A stretch of 64,000 nt of DNA from Microvirga sp. (GCA_031181145.1 JAPSLB010000008.1:59691-123690), one strand, 5' to 3'. Positions 44,583 to 54,891 are shown, numbered from the stretch's first letter. Numbers and translations: made by a program. The notes: generated from the sequence alone by a model not told the origin.

Positions 44583-45959
44583 TTATTGTCCCTTTGCAGC
44601 CTTGACCTTGGCCCGAAACTCCACGGCCCAGCCCTCCTTGACGACTTGACGGCTGCGTCCGAGGGCCAGGGCATTGGGGGGGACATTGTCCGTTATGACC
44701 GAGCTTGAGCCGATGAAGGCACCGTCCCCGATGGTGACAGGCGCGACAAGGGACGAGTTGGATCCGATGAAGGCCCCCTCGCCGATCACCGTCTTGTACT
44801 TGTTGTAGCCGTCGTAGTTGCAGGTGATTGTGCCGGCGCCGATGTTCGTCGCGGCCCCGATCCGGGCATCTCCGAGGTAGGTCAGGTGATTGACCTTCGC
44901 ACCTGCGCCGAGCTCCGTATTCTTAAGCTCCACGAAATTGCCGATCTTGGCCTTGGGGCCGATGACCGCGCCGGGGCGCAAACGGGCATAAGGACCGATC
45001 TCGGCCCCCGAGGCGATCCGCGCCCCCTCCAGATGGCTGAAGCCGTGAATGACAGCTCCCTTGTCCACCGTGACGCCGGGGCCGAAAACCACATGCGGCT
45101 CCACGATCACGTCCTGCCCGAGCTTCGTGTCATAGCTGAGGAAAACAGTCTCGGGCGCCACGAGGGTGGCACCCGCCGCCATCGCCGCCGCCCGAAGCCG
45201 CTCCTGGATCATGCGCTCGGCAGCGGCAAGCTGCGCACGGTCGTTCACGCCGTGCACCTCCTCTTCCGGCACGATCGCGATGGCAGTCCGGTGCCCGGCC
45301 TCTCGAGCGATCTCGACGATGTCGGTCAGGTAATATTCACCCTTTGCATTGCTGTTGCCGATTCTCTCCAGAAGCGACAGGGCAATGTCGCCCCGGAGAG
45401 CCATCAGGCCCCCATTGCAGAGAGTGATCGCTCTCTCCGCCTCGGAGGCATCCTTATGCTCCCGAATCGCGAGAGCCTGGTCGCCGGACATGATCAGGCG
45501 CCCATAGCCGGTCGGGTCCCTGGCTTCGAAGGCCATGACCACCACCGCCGCCCCTTCGGCGAGGGGAGCACGCAGCTTGGCGAAGGTCTCGACCGTGACG
45601 AGGGGCGTATCCGCGTAAGCGACGATCACGTCGTCGGGCTTCCCGGCCAACGCCTCCCTGGCGCTCAGAACCGCATGGCCGGTGCCGAGCCTCTCCCGCT
45701 GCACGAAGATCCTCGCATCCGGCACGCTCGCGAGCGCCTCCTTCTCGACGTCCTCACGGTCCGGCCCGATCACCACGGCGGTCTGCGTGGCGCCCGCCTC
45801 CGCGAGAATGGCCAGGACGTGCCCCAGCAGGGAGCGGTTCGCAACATGGTGCAGAACCTTCGGCCTTTCGGACCTCATACGGGTTCCTTCCCCCGCAGCC
45901 AGCACGAGGGCCAGACAGCTCCGGGTAGTGGACGTCTCAAGGGAATGGCTCGATGTCAT
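44583..45959 (-). CDS. glmU: Bifunctional UDP-GlcNAc pyrophosphorylase GlmU
   Basis: A 458-residue bifunctional enzyme. The N-terminal uridylyltransferase carries the nucleotide loop [15 protein letters not shown], and AYADTPLV holds metal-binding Asp. The C-terminal left-handed beta helix has the hexapeptide repeats ([56 protein letters not shown]) and performs glucosamine-1-phosphate acetylation. It produces UDP-GlcNAc. It is probably cotranscribed with glmS and is divergent from opgG. Confidence 0.97.
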   Translation of the reverse strand: MTSSHSLETSTTRSCLALVLAAGEGTRMRSERPKVLHHVANRSLLGHVLAILAEAGATQTAVVIGPDREDVEKEALASVPDARIFVQRERLGTGHAVLSAREALAGKPDDVIVAYADTPLVTVETFAKLRAPLAEGAAVVVMAFEARDPTGYGRLIMSGDQALAIREHKDASEAERAITLCNGGLMALRGDIALSLLERIGNSNAKGEYYLTDIVEIAREAGHRTAIAIVPEEEVHGVNDRAQLAAAERMIQERLRAAAMAAGATLVAPETVFLSYDTKLGQDVIVEPHVVFGPGVTVDKGAVIHGFSHLEGARIASGAEIGPYARLRPGAVIGPKAKIGNFVELKNTELGAGAKVNHLTYLGDARIGAATNIGAGTITCNYDGYNKYKTVIGEGAFIGSNSSLVAPVTIGDGAFIGSSSVITDNVPPNALALGRSRQVVKEGWAVEFRAKVKAAKGQ

Positions 45960-46091
45960 CAGGCTATAATCCGGTGGAGGAGTTCAGGGACGCTGCTAAA
46001 TCAGAAGGGGTATTTCGGCAATCTTTTCATGGGCAAAGGCCCGCAAGGCGAACTGCCTCGTTTACTTCATACTCATGTTCGATGATAAATC

Positions 46092-47717
46092 ATGAGTCTT
46101 CCCAATTGTCTGGCCCAAGTGCCAAGTTCACGCAAGAGTATCACTGTGTCGGTTTCGCTGGGGGCCTCGCGCCCTTCTCATCCTCGGCGACGCGATGTGC
46201 TGGCCTATCTCAGCGCTTCGGTTGCCGCGTTTACGCTCGCGCCTGCCGCCCAGGCCCAGACGCCTCAGGAAGGCGTCGCCTCCCATCTGGGGGACGGCCA
46301 GCACTTCGATCCGGCCGCGGTGACCGACATTGCCCGTCAGCTCTCGAAGAAGCCGTTCGCGCCGTTGCCGAACGACCTGCCGGATGCGTTCTCGAATCTG
46401 AATTTCGACCAATATATCGCCATCAAATCCCTCCAGCCGCCGATCTGGAGCACGGAGGGACGCGGCATCGCCTTGGAGCCGCTGCACCGGGGCTTCGTCT
46501 TCAACAATGCGGTCGACCTTTACATCGTGGAGGACGGGAGTGTCCGGCGGCTCGCCTATGACCCCGCAAACTTCAACTTCAATGGGTTGAACGTCCCCAA
46601 CGATCTGAAGGACATCGGTTTTTCGGGATTTCGCCTGATTTCCCACCCACCCGAGGGCCAGCCCTTCGAATTCGCCATCGTGCAAGGAGCCACGTTCTTC
46701 CGCGCCCTCGCGCGCGGACAGAATTTCGGCGTGATCGCCCGGGCCCTGACCCTCAAGCCCGCCGAGGCCAAGGGAGAGGAGTTCCCGATCTTCCGGGCGT
46801 TCTGGATCGAGCGTCCGAGCATCGGCAGCAACAGCATTACCATTCACGGCGTTCTCGACTCGGAATCGACGGCCGGCGCGGTCCGGATGACGTTCCGGCC
46901 GGGCGACATGACCATTGTCGATGTGGAAACGACTCTGTTTCCACGGGTGAACATGGAGCATGTGGGTTTAGGGGGCATGGCCTCCACCTATTTCTATGGC
47001 CCGAACGATCGCCGGAACGCGGACGACATCCGCCCTGCGGTTTATGAATCCTCCGGCCTGCAGATGCTCAACGGCCAGGGTGAGTGGCTCTGGCGACCTC
47101 TTCAGAATCCGGAGACACTCCAGATCTCCGCCTTCGTAGACAGTTCCCCTCGCGGATTCGGACTGCTGCAGCGAGAGCGATCATACGAATTCTTTCAGGA
47201 CGATGACCAGCGCTTCGAGCACCGGCCGAGCCTCTGGGTCGAGCCCTTGGGCGATTGGGGTCAAGGCAGTGTACAGCTCCTCGAGATTCCCACCGATGCG
47301 GAGATCAACGACAACATCCTAGCCTATTGGCGTCCCCGTGCGCCGATGGCGGCAGGCGCAGAGGTCCCCTTCGCCTACCGGCAGTATTGGGGATGGAGCG
47401 CGCCGGAGCGGCCACCGCTTGCGACCGTGGCCGCAACGCGGTCCGGTCGGGGAAGCTCCGGTCGCCGCCGTCGTTTCACCGTCGACTTCGTCGGGGAGAT
47501 GCTGGGCGACAATTGGCCCAAGGACCTCAAATCGGTCCTGACGGTTGGTCCGGGAACGTTCCACAACCTCAAACTTCTGCCGTATCCGGAGCGAAAGACG
47601 ATACGCGTTGCATTCGAGCTTGACCCGGGCAACGAAAACGCGTGTGAGATGCGTCTCATCCTCGAAGCAGGCGGGAAACCGATAAGCGAGACATGGCTGT
47701 ATCGTTGGACACCCTAA
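46092..47717 (+). CDS. opgG: Periplasmic glucan biosynthesis protein OpgG/OpgD (MdoG family)
   Basis: A 541-residue exported protein of the MdoG family (GVASHLGDGQHFDPAAVTDIA, KSLQPPIWSTEGRGIALEP, FFQDDDQRFEHRPSLWVEPLGDWGQGSVQLLEIPTDAEINDNI). The N-terminus has a twin-arginine signal: RRRDVLAYL at about residues 32-40, a hydrophobic run, and cleavage near AAQAQ. That suggests Tat export, as for E. coli OpgD, rather than the Sec signal of OpgG. It helps build or branch osmoregulated periplasmic glucans. The ATG at 46092 lacks a strong ribosome binding site. Its end overlaps the opgH start by 25 bases. Confidence 0.9.
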   Translation: MSLPNCLAQVPSSRKSITVSVSLGASRPSHPRRRDVLAYLSASVAAFTLAPAAQAQTPQEGVASHLGDGQHFDPAAVTDIARQLSKKPFAPLPNDLPDAFSNLNFDQYIAIKSLQPPIWSTEGRGIALEPLHRGFVFNNAVDLYIVEDGSVRRLAYDPANFNFNGLNVPNDLKDIGFSGFRLISHPPEGQPFEFAIVQGATFFRALARGQNFGVIARALTLKPAEAKGEEFPIFRAFWIERPSIGSNSITIHGVLDSESTAGAVRMTFRPGDMTIVDVETTLFPRVNMEHVGLGGMASTYFYGPNDRRNADDIRPAVYESSGLQMLNGQGEWLWRPLQNPETLQISAFVDSSPRGFGLLQRERSYEFFQDDDQRFEHRPSLWVEPLGDWGQGSVQLLEIPTDAEINDNILAYWRPRAPMAAGAEVPFAYRQYWGWSAPERPPLATVAATRSGRGSSGRRRRFTVDFVGEMLGDNWPKDLKSVLTVGPGTFHNLKLLPYPERKTIRVAFELDPGNENACEMRLILEAGGKPISETWLYRWTP

Positions 47718-49885
47718 GTTCCGACCCGAACACGAGTATCACCGCCCTTGGGCGGCCAGAATCCGTCATGCCTCCGGAAAAGCACCTGGACATGCCGACC
47801 CAGCATTTGAGGCGATGGTCGGCGGATCAGGAGCGCAAGCCTCTTCGACGGCATCCGAAGCTCGGAACCTGGCTCGCACGCCTGTTCGTGTTCGGCGGCG
47901 GCCTCCTGCTGACCGCGTATGGCACGTACGAAATGTACCAGGTGGTGTCGGTGAGCCGCACCACCGCCCTCCAGTGGGTGCTGGTGGCCTTGTTCACCAT
48001 CAACTTCTCCTGGATCGCGGTGGCCTTCACCAGCGCCCTGCTCGGATTCCTCGCTCTTCTCCGGCGTCGTCCCCCCGGCCCTCTCCCTTCGGCGCTGCGG
48101 GCGCGCACCGCCATCGTCATGCCTGTCTACAACGAACAGACGGCACGGACCTATGCTGCGCTGGAGGCGATCTACGAATCCGTCGAGGCGACCGGCCTCG
48201 GCGAGAGCTTCGACTATTTCATCCTGTCCGACACGACGAATCCGGATGCCTGGGTTGCGGAAGAGCGCGCCTTCCTCGCCTTACGGGAACGCCTGGGACC
48301 CAAGGCACGGTTCTACTATCGCCACCGGCCGAAGAACCATCACCGTAAGGCAGGCAACATCGCCGATTTCGTATCGCGCTGGGGTGGGCACTACGAGCAC
48401 ATGCTCGTGCTCGACGCAGACAGCCTCATGACCGGCGAATGCATCGTGCGCCTTGCAGCCGCGATGGAGGCGGATCCGGATGCGGGCATCATCCAGTCGC
48501 TGCCGCTCATCATCAACCGCAACACCCTCTTCGCGCGGCTTCAGCAATATGCGGCACGGGTAACGGGCCCGGTCATCGCCATGGGTCTTTCGGTCTGGAT
48601 GGGCCGGGACGGCAATTACTGGGGCCACAACGCGATCATCCGCACCAAGGCCTTCGCGGCCCATGGCGGGCTGCCGGATCTGAGGGGCAAGCCCCCCTTC
48701 GGCGGTCACATCCTCAGCCACGACTTCGTGGAGGCGGCGCTTCTGCGCCGTGCCGGATGGGATGTCTACATGCTGCCGGACCTCGGAGGCTCCTATGAGG
48801 AAAGTCCGCCTTCGCTCATAGACCTCTCGGCGCGCGACCGCCGCTGGTGTCAGGGCAATCTGCAGCACATGCGCGTGATCACCGCGAAAGGCCTGAAACT
48901 CCCGACCCGCCAGCACTTCGCCACCGGCATCATGTCCTATCTGGCGTCGCCCTTCTGGCTGTTCCAGCTGATCGTCGGTATCGCGCTCGTTCTGCAGACC
49001 ACCTACATCAGGCCCGAATACTTCTCTCGCGATTTCCGCCTCTATCCCATCTGGCCGCGGTTCGACCCTGAGCGAGCCCTGGCGCTGTTCGCCCTCACCA
49101 TGGGCATCCTGCTGGCTCCGAAGCTCTTCGGCCTGATCCTGATGCTGATCCGCGGCAAGGACCGCCGGGCCTCTGGCGGCGGCCTCCGGCTGATCGCCTC
49201 GTCGGTGCTGGAAATCATCCTGTCGGCACTTCTCGCGCCGATCCTGATGCTGATTCAGTCGGGCTCCGTGTTCCAGATCCTTCTGGGCCGGGACACCGGC
49301 TGGCAGCCGCAGCGTCGCGACGACGGGTCCATCCCGTTCAAGGACATCGTGCGCCGCCACCGCGCCCATACGGTCCTGGGTGTGCTCGCGGGCATCTCTG
49401 CCTTCATGATCGCCACATCCCTGTTCCTCTGGATGTCGCCGACGATCATCGGCCTGCTTCTCGCAATCCCCCTGTCCTGGCTCAGCGGCCAACTGGGGGC
49501 AGGCCTCGCGCTCAAGAGGCTCGGTCTCCTCCTGACCCCGGAAGAACACCGGCCGCCCGCTATCGCCACCCGCGCGAACGAGCTGCAGATGCGCAATGCG
49601 GCCCTCGGCTTCGACGACAAGGACAGCCTCAGGGCCATCTACTCGGATCCGGTCCTGAGAGAAAAGCACATCGAGATGCTGCCCCCCGCGCTTCCCCGCA
49701 AGCGCGGCATCATCGAGACGGAACGCGCCCTTGCGGAGGCCAAGCTGGTCGATGCGGAAACCATCGACGACGCCATCAGCTGGCTGCATCCGAAAGAGCG
49801 CATGGTCGTGCTGCACGATCGCGCGCTGCTCAATATGCTCGTTCATTTGAAAGAAAAGCCTGCCGACGCTCAGGCTGCGGAGTAA
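47693..49885 (+). CDS. opgH: Glucan glucosyltransferase OpgH (MdoH)
   Basis: A 730-residue membrane glycosyltransferase of family GT2. The first two membrane helices are near residues 62-84 and 94-122. The catalytic domain has IVMPVYNEQ, LVLDADSLMTG (DxD), and the late RRWCQGNLQHMRVI, in which QGNLQ is the Q(R/Q)xRW-type motif. Four to six further helices follow. It polymerises UDP-glucose into beta-glucan and moves it across the inner membrane for OpgG-type proteins. The start lies inside the opgG end, so the two are coupled. Confidence 0.93.
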   Translation: MAVSLDTLSSDPNTSITALGRPESVMPPEKHLDMPTQHLRRWSADQERKPLRRHPKLGTWLARLFVFGGGLLLTAYGTYEMYQVVSVSRTTALQWVLVALFTINFSWIAVAFTSALLGFLALLRRRPPGPLPSALRARTAIVMPVYNEQTARTYAALEAIYESVEATGLGESFDYFILSDTTNPDAWVAEERAFLALRERLGPKARFYYRHRPKNHHRKAGNIADFVSRWGGHYEHMLVLDADSLMTGECIVRLAAAMEADPDAGIIQSLPLIINRNTLFARLQQYAARVTGPVIAMGLSVWMGRDGNYWGHNAIIRTKAFAAHGGLPDLRGKPPFGGHILSHDFVEAALLRRAGWDVYMLPDLGGSYEESPPSLIDLSARDRRWCQGNLQHMRVITAKGLKLPTRQHFATGIMSYLASPFWLFQLIVGIALVLQTTYIRPEYFSRDFRLYPIWPRFDPERALALFALTMGILLAPKLFGLILMLIRGKDRRASGGGLRLIASSVLEIILSALLAPILMLIQSGSVFQILLGRDTGWQPQRRDDGSIPFKDIVRRHRAHTVLGVLAGISAFMIATSLFLWMSPTIIGLLLAIPLSWLSGQLGAGLALKRLGLLLTPEEHRPPAIATRANELQMRNAALGFDDKDSLRAIYSDPVLREKHIEMLPPALPRKRGIIETERALAEAKLVDAETIDDAISWLHPKERMVVLHDRALLNMLVHLKEKPADAQAAE

Positions 49886-49895
49886 GCCGCCTTCC

Positions 49896-49921
49896 GAAGC
49901 CAGGGCTCAGCTCCTGGCTTC
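49896..49921. terminator. Candidate bidirectional terminator, opgH/LysR
   Basis: A 9-bp stem (GAAGCCAGG with CCTGGCTTC, 8-base loop) starts ten bases after the opgH stop and overlaps the end of the convergent LysR gene. There is no clear T-run, so this is a weaker call than the terminators at 1396 and 24484. Confidence 0.5.
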
Positions 49922-50842
49922 GACCTTGTCAGACAAGGGTTCCTTTTCCGCGTCCCCCGCGACTTCGCTGAGAATCCAATCACGGAACGCCTCGATCTTG
50001 GGGGAGCGGCGGCGGGCTTTCGGATAGACAAGCCAATAGCCGCGGCTTGTCGTCGCCATCAGATCGAAGGGTTGAACAAGGCGCCCTGCCGCAAGATCGG
50101 CCCTGAAGAAATAAGGATTGACCAGGGCAAATCCCTGCCCGGCGATGGCCGCCATCCCCTCGAGGTGCTGAACCCCGAGCGAGTTGTCCAAGCGGCGAGA
50201 TAGATCGACATCCGGCAAGCCGGCTGCCGTGAACCAATCCCTCCACCAGGGATCCCCCGGCGAAATGATGGGGAACTTCAAAAGTTCCGCCGGTTCCCTC
50301 AAATCCGCGCTGCGGATGAGGTCGGGGCTGCAAACGGGCGTGAAGTAGTTGGGAAAGAGAAGATGCGTCTCGAGTCCCGGCCAATTCCCGTCGCCACTGC
50401 GTATCGCCAGATCGAACTCGCTCTGTCCTAGATCCACCAGCTGCTGGCTGACGGAGATCTGCACCGCGATGGTCGGAAACAGATGCTGGAAGCGGCCCAA
50501 ACGGGGAACAAGCCAGTTGGACACGAAGGTGCTGAGGGTCGTAATGGCCAGCACGGAGTGCACCGTTTCCTCCACGCCGGCGAAGGCAGCCCGCAAGGCC
50601 TCGAAAGCCTCCGTCACCGCCGGAGCTAGCTGTTGGCCCTTAGCCGTCAGCACGACTTGCCGGGGCATGCGCACGAAGAGCGGCGCACCGACACGGTCCT
50701 CCAGCATCTTGATCTGATAGCTCACCGCGGCCTGGGTCATGCCGAGCTCCTCCGCCGCGCGCGTGAAGCTCTGGTGCCGCGCCGCAGCCTCGAAGGCCCG
50801 GACGGCGCTCAGGGGAGGAAGTCTGGAAGGCGATTTCGACAT
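49907..50842 (-). CDS. LysR-family transcriptional regulator (GcvA-like)
   Basis: A 311-residue regulator. Residues 7-66 are the winged helix-turn-helix (LSAVRAFEAAARHQSFTRAA, TQAAVSYQIKMLEDRVGAPLF). The C-terminal effector domain has VSNWLVPRLGRFQHLFPTI, DLAIRSGDGNWPGLE and a NSLGVQHLEGMAAIAGQG stretch typical of the GcvA branch. It is divergent from a DUF1127 gene by 116 bases and may regulate it. The effector is unknown. Confidence 0.88.
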   Translation of the reverse strand: MSKSPSRLPPLSAVRAFEAAARHQSFTRAAEELGMTQAAVSYQIKMLEDRVGAPLFVRMPRQVVLTAKGQQLAPAVTEAFEALRAAFAGVEETVHSVLAITTLSTFVSNWLVPRLGRFQHLFPTIAVQISVSQQLVDLGQSEFDLAIRSGDGNWPGLETHLLFPNYFTPVCSPDLIRSADLREPAELLKFPIISPGDPWWRDWFTAAGLPDVDLSRRLDNSLGVQHLEGMAAIAGQGFALVNPYFFRADLAAGRLVQPFDLMATTSRGYWLVYPKARRRSPKIEAFRDWILSEVAGDAEKEPLSDKVEARS

Positions 50843-50958
50843 GGGCGATCCATAAGGCTGCCTTATGCCAGCCCCTTGGCATTCATTTTGTCAAGGCTGA
50901 CGAACAGGAGCAGTCTCCTTGTACGAGCGAGGCGGCAAGACGCCTCCCCAAGAGAGCA

Positions 50959-51180
50959 ATGGTGATCGTCATGAGATACGAAGATGCCCGCCGCCTGCGC
51001 GGCGTCGAGAGCGTTTGGCTGCGTCTGCGGATGTGGCTGCGTTCGTTTCATCTGCGGCCCTACCGGCAACCGACAGCCGACCTGCACCACCTCTCGGACC
51101 ACGAGAGGCGGGATATCGGTCTGCCCGATCCGGTCCGCTACATGGACTGGCGCAGCCTGAAGGATGAGGCGCGCCTGTGA
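50959..51180 (+). CDS. DUF1127 (YjiS-like) small protein
   Basis: A 73-residue arginine-rich protein. LHHLSDHERRDIGLPDPVRYMDWRSL is the DUF1127 signature. Proteins of this family in Rhizobiales and enterics are basic, often stress-linked, and some bind RNA; the role of this one is not known. The ATG at 50959 follows AGAGAG closely; an ATG at 50971 is also plausible. It is divergent from the LysR gene, ends five bases from the convergent Na/Pi transporter stop, and may be a LysR target. Confidence 0.78.
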   Translation: MVIVMRYEDARRLRGVESVWLRLRMWLRSFHLRPYRQPTADLHHLSDHERRDIGLPDPVRYMDWRSLKDEARL

Positions 51181-51184
51181 AGCG

Positions 51185-52828
51185 TCACGAGGACAGGCGG
51201 CTCGGCTTGAGCTGGCCGCTCTGTTCCAGGAGCGAATGCCCCGTCGCTGCAATGTGAGCCTCGATGCGCTTCAGGTCGCGCACGATGTCGAGTTGCAGGG
51301 CACTGGTGTCGCCGACCGTCCGTCCGGAGCGGATCTGCTCCAGCTGCTTCTGAGTGAAGACGCGCTCCAGGTCGCGGAAGCGCTCCTTCTCCGAGACGAG
51401 ACGGCGGGCGGAGCCGATATCCTGGAACATGAGCACCGAGGCAGCGAGTTGCAGATGCTCCAGCAGCTTGTTGTGCATGCTGGTGATGTCTTCGAGACTG
51501 TCCTTGGGCAGGCGCAGGTGGTTCTTGATGCGCTTGGCGGCCAGCTCCATCAGGTTCTTGTCGATGATGTCGCCGATGTGTTCCAGGTTGATGGCGAAGG
51601 CGAGAATATCGGACAGCCTCTTTGCCTCCGTCTCGCTCAGGGCCTCGTGGTTGATGGAGCTGAGATACCGGCGGATCGCGCTGTAAAGGCGGTCCACCAC
51701 GTCATCCGTGCGGCTCACCTCGGCCACGCGGCTGATGTCGTCCTCACGGAACAGGTCCTGCGAGCTGCGCAGCATGATCTCCACCGTGTCGGCCATCCGC
51801 AGGACCTCGCGGGCGGCGTTGGAGAGTGCGACGGAGGGTGTGTCCAAGGCGTCCTTGTCGAGATATTGCGGCATGCCGGGATCGGAAGGCACCAGCTTCT
51901 CCGGGAAGGCCCTGGTGAGCAGTTTCGCAATCCACGGGAGCGGCAGAATGAAGATCACGGCGACCGCCACGTTGAAGAGCGTGTGGAAATTCGCCGCCAG
52001 GCGGGCCGGGTTGGTGTCGAACATCGACATGTAGCCCTGAACGACATCGATCAACGGCAGCGCCACCACGCAGCCGATCACCCGCATGGCGAGGTTGCCG
52101 AACGGTACGCGGAACTTGGCCGGATCGCCTCCCAGGCCTTCAAGCATCGGGTTCAGGGAGCTGCCGAGGTTGGCGCCGAGCACCATCACCAGGGCGGCGT
52201 GGGTGTCGATGACCCCTGCCGTCGCCAGAGACACGATGAACAGCATGGCGGCAACGCTGGAATGGGCCATCCAGGCGAACACACCGGACAGAAGCACCAG
52301 AATCAGCGGATCCGGCGCAATCACCGCCAGCAGGTTCTTGAGCACTTCGGAGGATTCGATTGGACGAATCGTCTCGCCCAGCAGGTGCAGGGAGAGCAGC
52401 ATCAGGCCGAGACCGATGGCGACGCGCCCCAGATCCCTGACGCGGCTCGAGCCACCGCGCTTGTAGGCCATGAACCCGAAGAAGATCAGCATGGGAAAGA
52501 TCAAGGTGATGTCGAAGGACAGCACCTGCACGATCAGGGTCGTACCCACATTGGCCCCGAGCATCACAGCCAGCGCGGGAACAATGCCGACGGCCCCGCC
52601 AGCGGTGAAGGAGGCCACCATCAGGGCAGTCGCCGTGCTGCTCTGCAACACTGTCGTCACGCCGACCCCTGCCAGGAAAGCACGCACACGCGTACGCAGG
52701 CCGATCCCGAGAATCCACCGCAGATCGCTGCCGAAAGCGCGCTGAACTCCGCTGTTGACCATGTTGATGCCCCAGAGCAGCAGGGCAATCTCACCGAGGA
52801 GGTGGATCAAGACGGTGGTAGCGGACAT
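51185..52828 (-). CDS. Na+/phosphate cotransporter family protein with PhoU-like tail
   Basis: A 547-residue membrane protein of the NptA/PhoU-linked family. The repeated transport motif appears as TTVLQSSTATALM near residue 60 and as AHSSVAAML near residue 208. GANVGTTL and GANLGSSLNPM follow each repeat. The C-terminal 200 residues are helical and PhoU-like, with EHIGDIIDKNLMELAAKRI. It probably takes up phosphate with sodium; several relatives act only in phosphate signalling or efflux. AGAGGAAT precedes the ATG at 52828. It is divergent from the CoA-transferase gene. Confidence 0.88.
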   Translation of the reverse strand: MSATTVLIHLLGEIALLLWGINMVNSGVQRAFGSDLRWILGIGLRTRVRAFLAGVGVTTVLQSSTATALMVASFTAGGAVGIVPALAVMLGANVGTTLIVQVLSFDITLIFPMLIFFGFMAYKRGGSSRVRDLGRVAIGLGLMLLSLHLLGETIRPIESSEVLKNLLAVIAPDPLILVLLSGVFAWMAHSSVAAMLFIVSLATAGVIDTHAALVMVLGANLGSSLNPMLEGLGGDPAKFRVPFGNLAMRVIGCVVALPLIDVVQGYMSMFDTNPARLAANFHTLFNVAVAVIFILPLPWIAKLLTRAFPEKLVPSDPGMPQYLDKDALDTPSVALSNAAREVLRMADTVEIMLRSSQDLFREDDISRVAEVSRTDDVVDRLYSAIRRYLSSINHEALSETEAKRLSDILAFAINLEHIGDIIDKNLMELAAKRIKNHLRLPKDSLEDITSMHNKLLEHLQLAASVLMFQDIGSARRLVSEKERFRDLERVFTQKQLEQIRSGRTVGDTSALQLDIVRDLKRIEAHIAATGHSLLEQSGQLKPSRLSS

Positions 52829-53148
52829 CTATTCCTCTGCAATCGACGGATACGCGGTCAACCTTCTGCTTAGTCCGGTTGTTTCGGAACGACAATAAGG
52901 TTGCCGGCTAATAATGGCCAACCAAGGGAGATTTCCCTGTTTTCCGGCTGAAGCGCAGGCAAATAGGCGTTTTCCCCTCTGTTTGAAGAGGGGTCGATCG
53001 AGATCAAAGCTGATCTGCATTCGGGGCTCTACCAGCTCAAGCTGGACCGCGCTAACGCACAGGCAAGCCGTTATGGAGCTTTCCCGGGCGACAGCCATCA
53101 GGTGGCCCATCAGGGCGGCATATTGCGATTATTGCACGGATTTGATCG
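52829..53148. other. Divergent intergenic region, Na/Pi transporter and CoA-transferase
   Basis: These 320 bases carry both promoters. A 7-bp hairpin (CCCCTCT with AGAGGGG, 52974-52993) is present without a T-run. An AT-rich GGCATATTGCGATTATTGC lies about 30 bases before the rightward gene and may include its -10 region. I see no further gene. Confidence 0.4.
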
Positions 53149-54654
53149 ATGTATCGTGATCGTATTCGCCTCAACACGCTTTGGGGCATGGTAATGTCGC
53201 CGGAAGAAGCGGCCATGCTCATCAAGGACGGCATGACCGTGGGCATGAGCGGCTTCACCCGTGCAGGCGATGCGAAAGCCATCCCACTCGCCCTCGCCGA
53301 ACGCGCTGCCGCCGAACCGCTGCGCATCACCCTCATGACGGGCGCCTCTCTGGGCAACGACAACGACAAGCTGCTGACCCAAGCCGGCGCATTGGCGCGC
53401 CGCCTCCCCTTCCAGGCCGATCCGACGCTGCGCGCCGCCATCAACAATGGCGGCGTCATGTTCATTGACCAGCACCTCTCCGAGACGGTGGAGATGCTCC
53501 GCTCCCGTCAGCTGGGACCGATCGACTACGCGATCGTCGAAGCCTCGGCGATCACGGAAGACGGTGGATTGATTCCGACGACCTCGGTCGGCAACAGCGC
53601 GACTTTCGCGATCCTCGCCGAGAAAGTCATCGTCGAGATAAACCTGGCTCAGCCCCTCGAACTGGAGGGCCTTCACGATATTTACATCCCGACGCGCCGT
53701 CCGTTCCGCGAACCGATCCCGGTTGTGGCGCCGGAGAGCCGCGCAGGGTTGCCGTTCATCCCCATCGACCCCGGCAAGATCGCGGCGATCGTGATCACAC
53801 AGAAATCCGACAGTGCCGCGACCATCGACCCTCCCGATGCGGACACGGCCGCCATTGCGGGTCATCTAATCGAGTTCTTCCAGAGCGAGGTGCGCAAGGG
53901 GCGGCTGGGCACGACGCTCAGCCCCTTGCAGGCGGGGATCGGCTCCATTGCCAATGCGGTGCTCCATGGGCTCATCGACAGCCCCTTCCACGATCTCAAG
54001 ATGTACAGCGAGGTGCTTCAGGACAGCACGTTCGAGCTGTTCGATTCCGGAAAACTCGTCTTTGCCTCGGGCTCGTCCATCACCCTCGGGCCCGAAGCCC
54101 ATGATCGCGTGATCCCCAATATCGGCCATTACAAGAACAAGATCGTCCTGCGGCCTCAGGAAATCAGCAACCACCCTGAAGTTATCCGCAGGCTCGGTGT
54201 GATCGGCATCAATACGGCGCTTGAATGCGACATCTACGGAAACGTGAACTCAACCCACGTCAACGGCACCCATATGATGAACGGTATCGGCGGTTCGGGT
54301 GACTTCGCCCGCAACGCCCATCTCGGCATCTTCGTCACCAAGTCGCGCGCCAAGAACGGCACTCTGTCCCGTATCGTCCCCATGGTATCCCACGTCGACC
54401 ATAACGAACACGATGTGGACGTGATCGCCACCGAAATCGGCCTTGCCGATCTTCGGGGACTGGCGCCGCGAGAACGCGCCCAAACCATCATCCGGAACTG
54501 CATTCATTCGAGCTACCGCGAGCTCGCGACCGATTACCTGAAACGTGCGTCTCAGCGTGGAGGGCAAACGCCTCATCTGCTGGAAGAGGCTTTCTCCTGG
54601 CATATACGCGCCCGACAGACGGGCAGCATGCTGCCCGAGCACCGAGCCGGCTGA
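53149..54654 (+). CDS. Acetyl-CoA hydrolase / succinyl-CoA:acetate CoA-transferase
   Basis: A 501-residue class I CoA-transferase of the AarC/ScpC/Cat1 family. The catalytic Glu is Glu288 in MYSEVLQDS. GIGSIANAVL precedes it, and the C-terminal domain has ECDIYGNVNSTHVNGTHMMNGIGGSGDFARN, the CoA-binding part. It exchanges CoA between succinyl-CoA and acetate, or hydrolyses acetyl-CoA, supporting acetate use in the cytoplasm. The ATG at 53149 has only a weak ribosome binding site. Confidence 0.92.
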   Translation: MYRDRIRLNTLWGMVMSPEEAAMLIKDGMTVGMSGFTRAGDAKAIPLALAERAAAEPLRITLMTGASLGNDNDKLLTQAGALARRLPFQADPTLRAAINNGGVMFIDQHLSETVEMLRSRQLGPIDYAIVEASAITEDGGLIPTTSVGNSATFAILAEKVIVEINLAQPLELEGLHDIYIPTRRPFREPIPVVAPESRAGLPFIPIDPGKIAAIVITQKSDSAATIDPPDADTAAIAGHLIEFFQSEVRKGRLGTTLSPLQAGIGSIANAVLHGLIDSPFHDLKMYSEVLQDSTFELFDSGKLVFASGSSITLGPEAHDRVIPNIGHYKNKIVLRPQEISNHPEVIRRLGVIGINTALECDIYGNVNSTHVNGTHMMNGIGGSGDFARNAHLGIFVTKSRAKNGTLSRIVPMVSHVDHNEHDVDVIATEIGLADLRGLAPRERAQTIIRNCIHSSYRELATDYLKRASQRGGQTPHLLEEAFSWHIRARQTGSMLPEHRAG

Positions 54655-54891
54655 CTATCGGAGGCGCCAATCCGGGTCCATATGCACAATCTTGAGGCCC
54701 GGATCCGCCCGCTTGCCATACCCTCGCCACACGAGCCGATTTGGCTACCCCCCAAGCACGCCTTGTGCCGACCTATGGAACTCTGCTCTTTTCCAGAGGC
54801 AACAGATACGCATGTGAACCTGTAAGGCCAAGTTCGGAATGATCCGATGCTGATCGGCAATGCTCCACAGAGTGAGAATCGGGGAAGCGAG

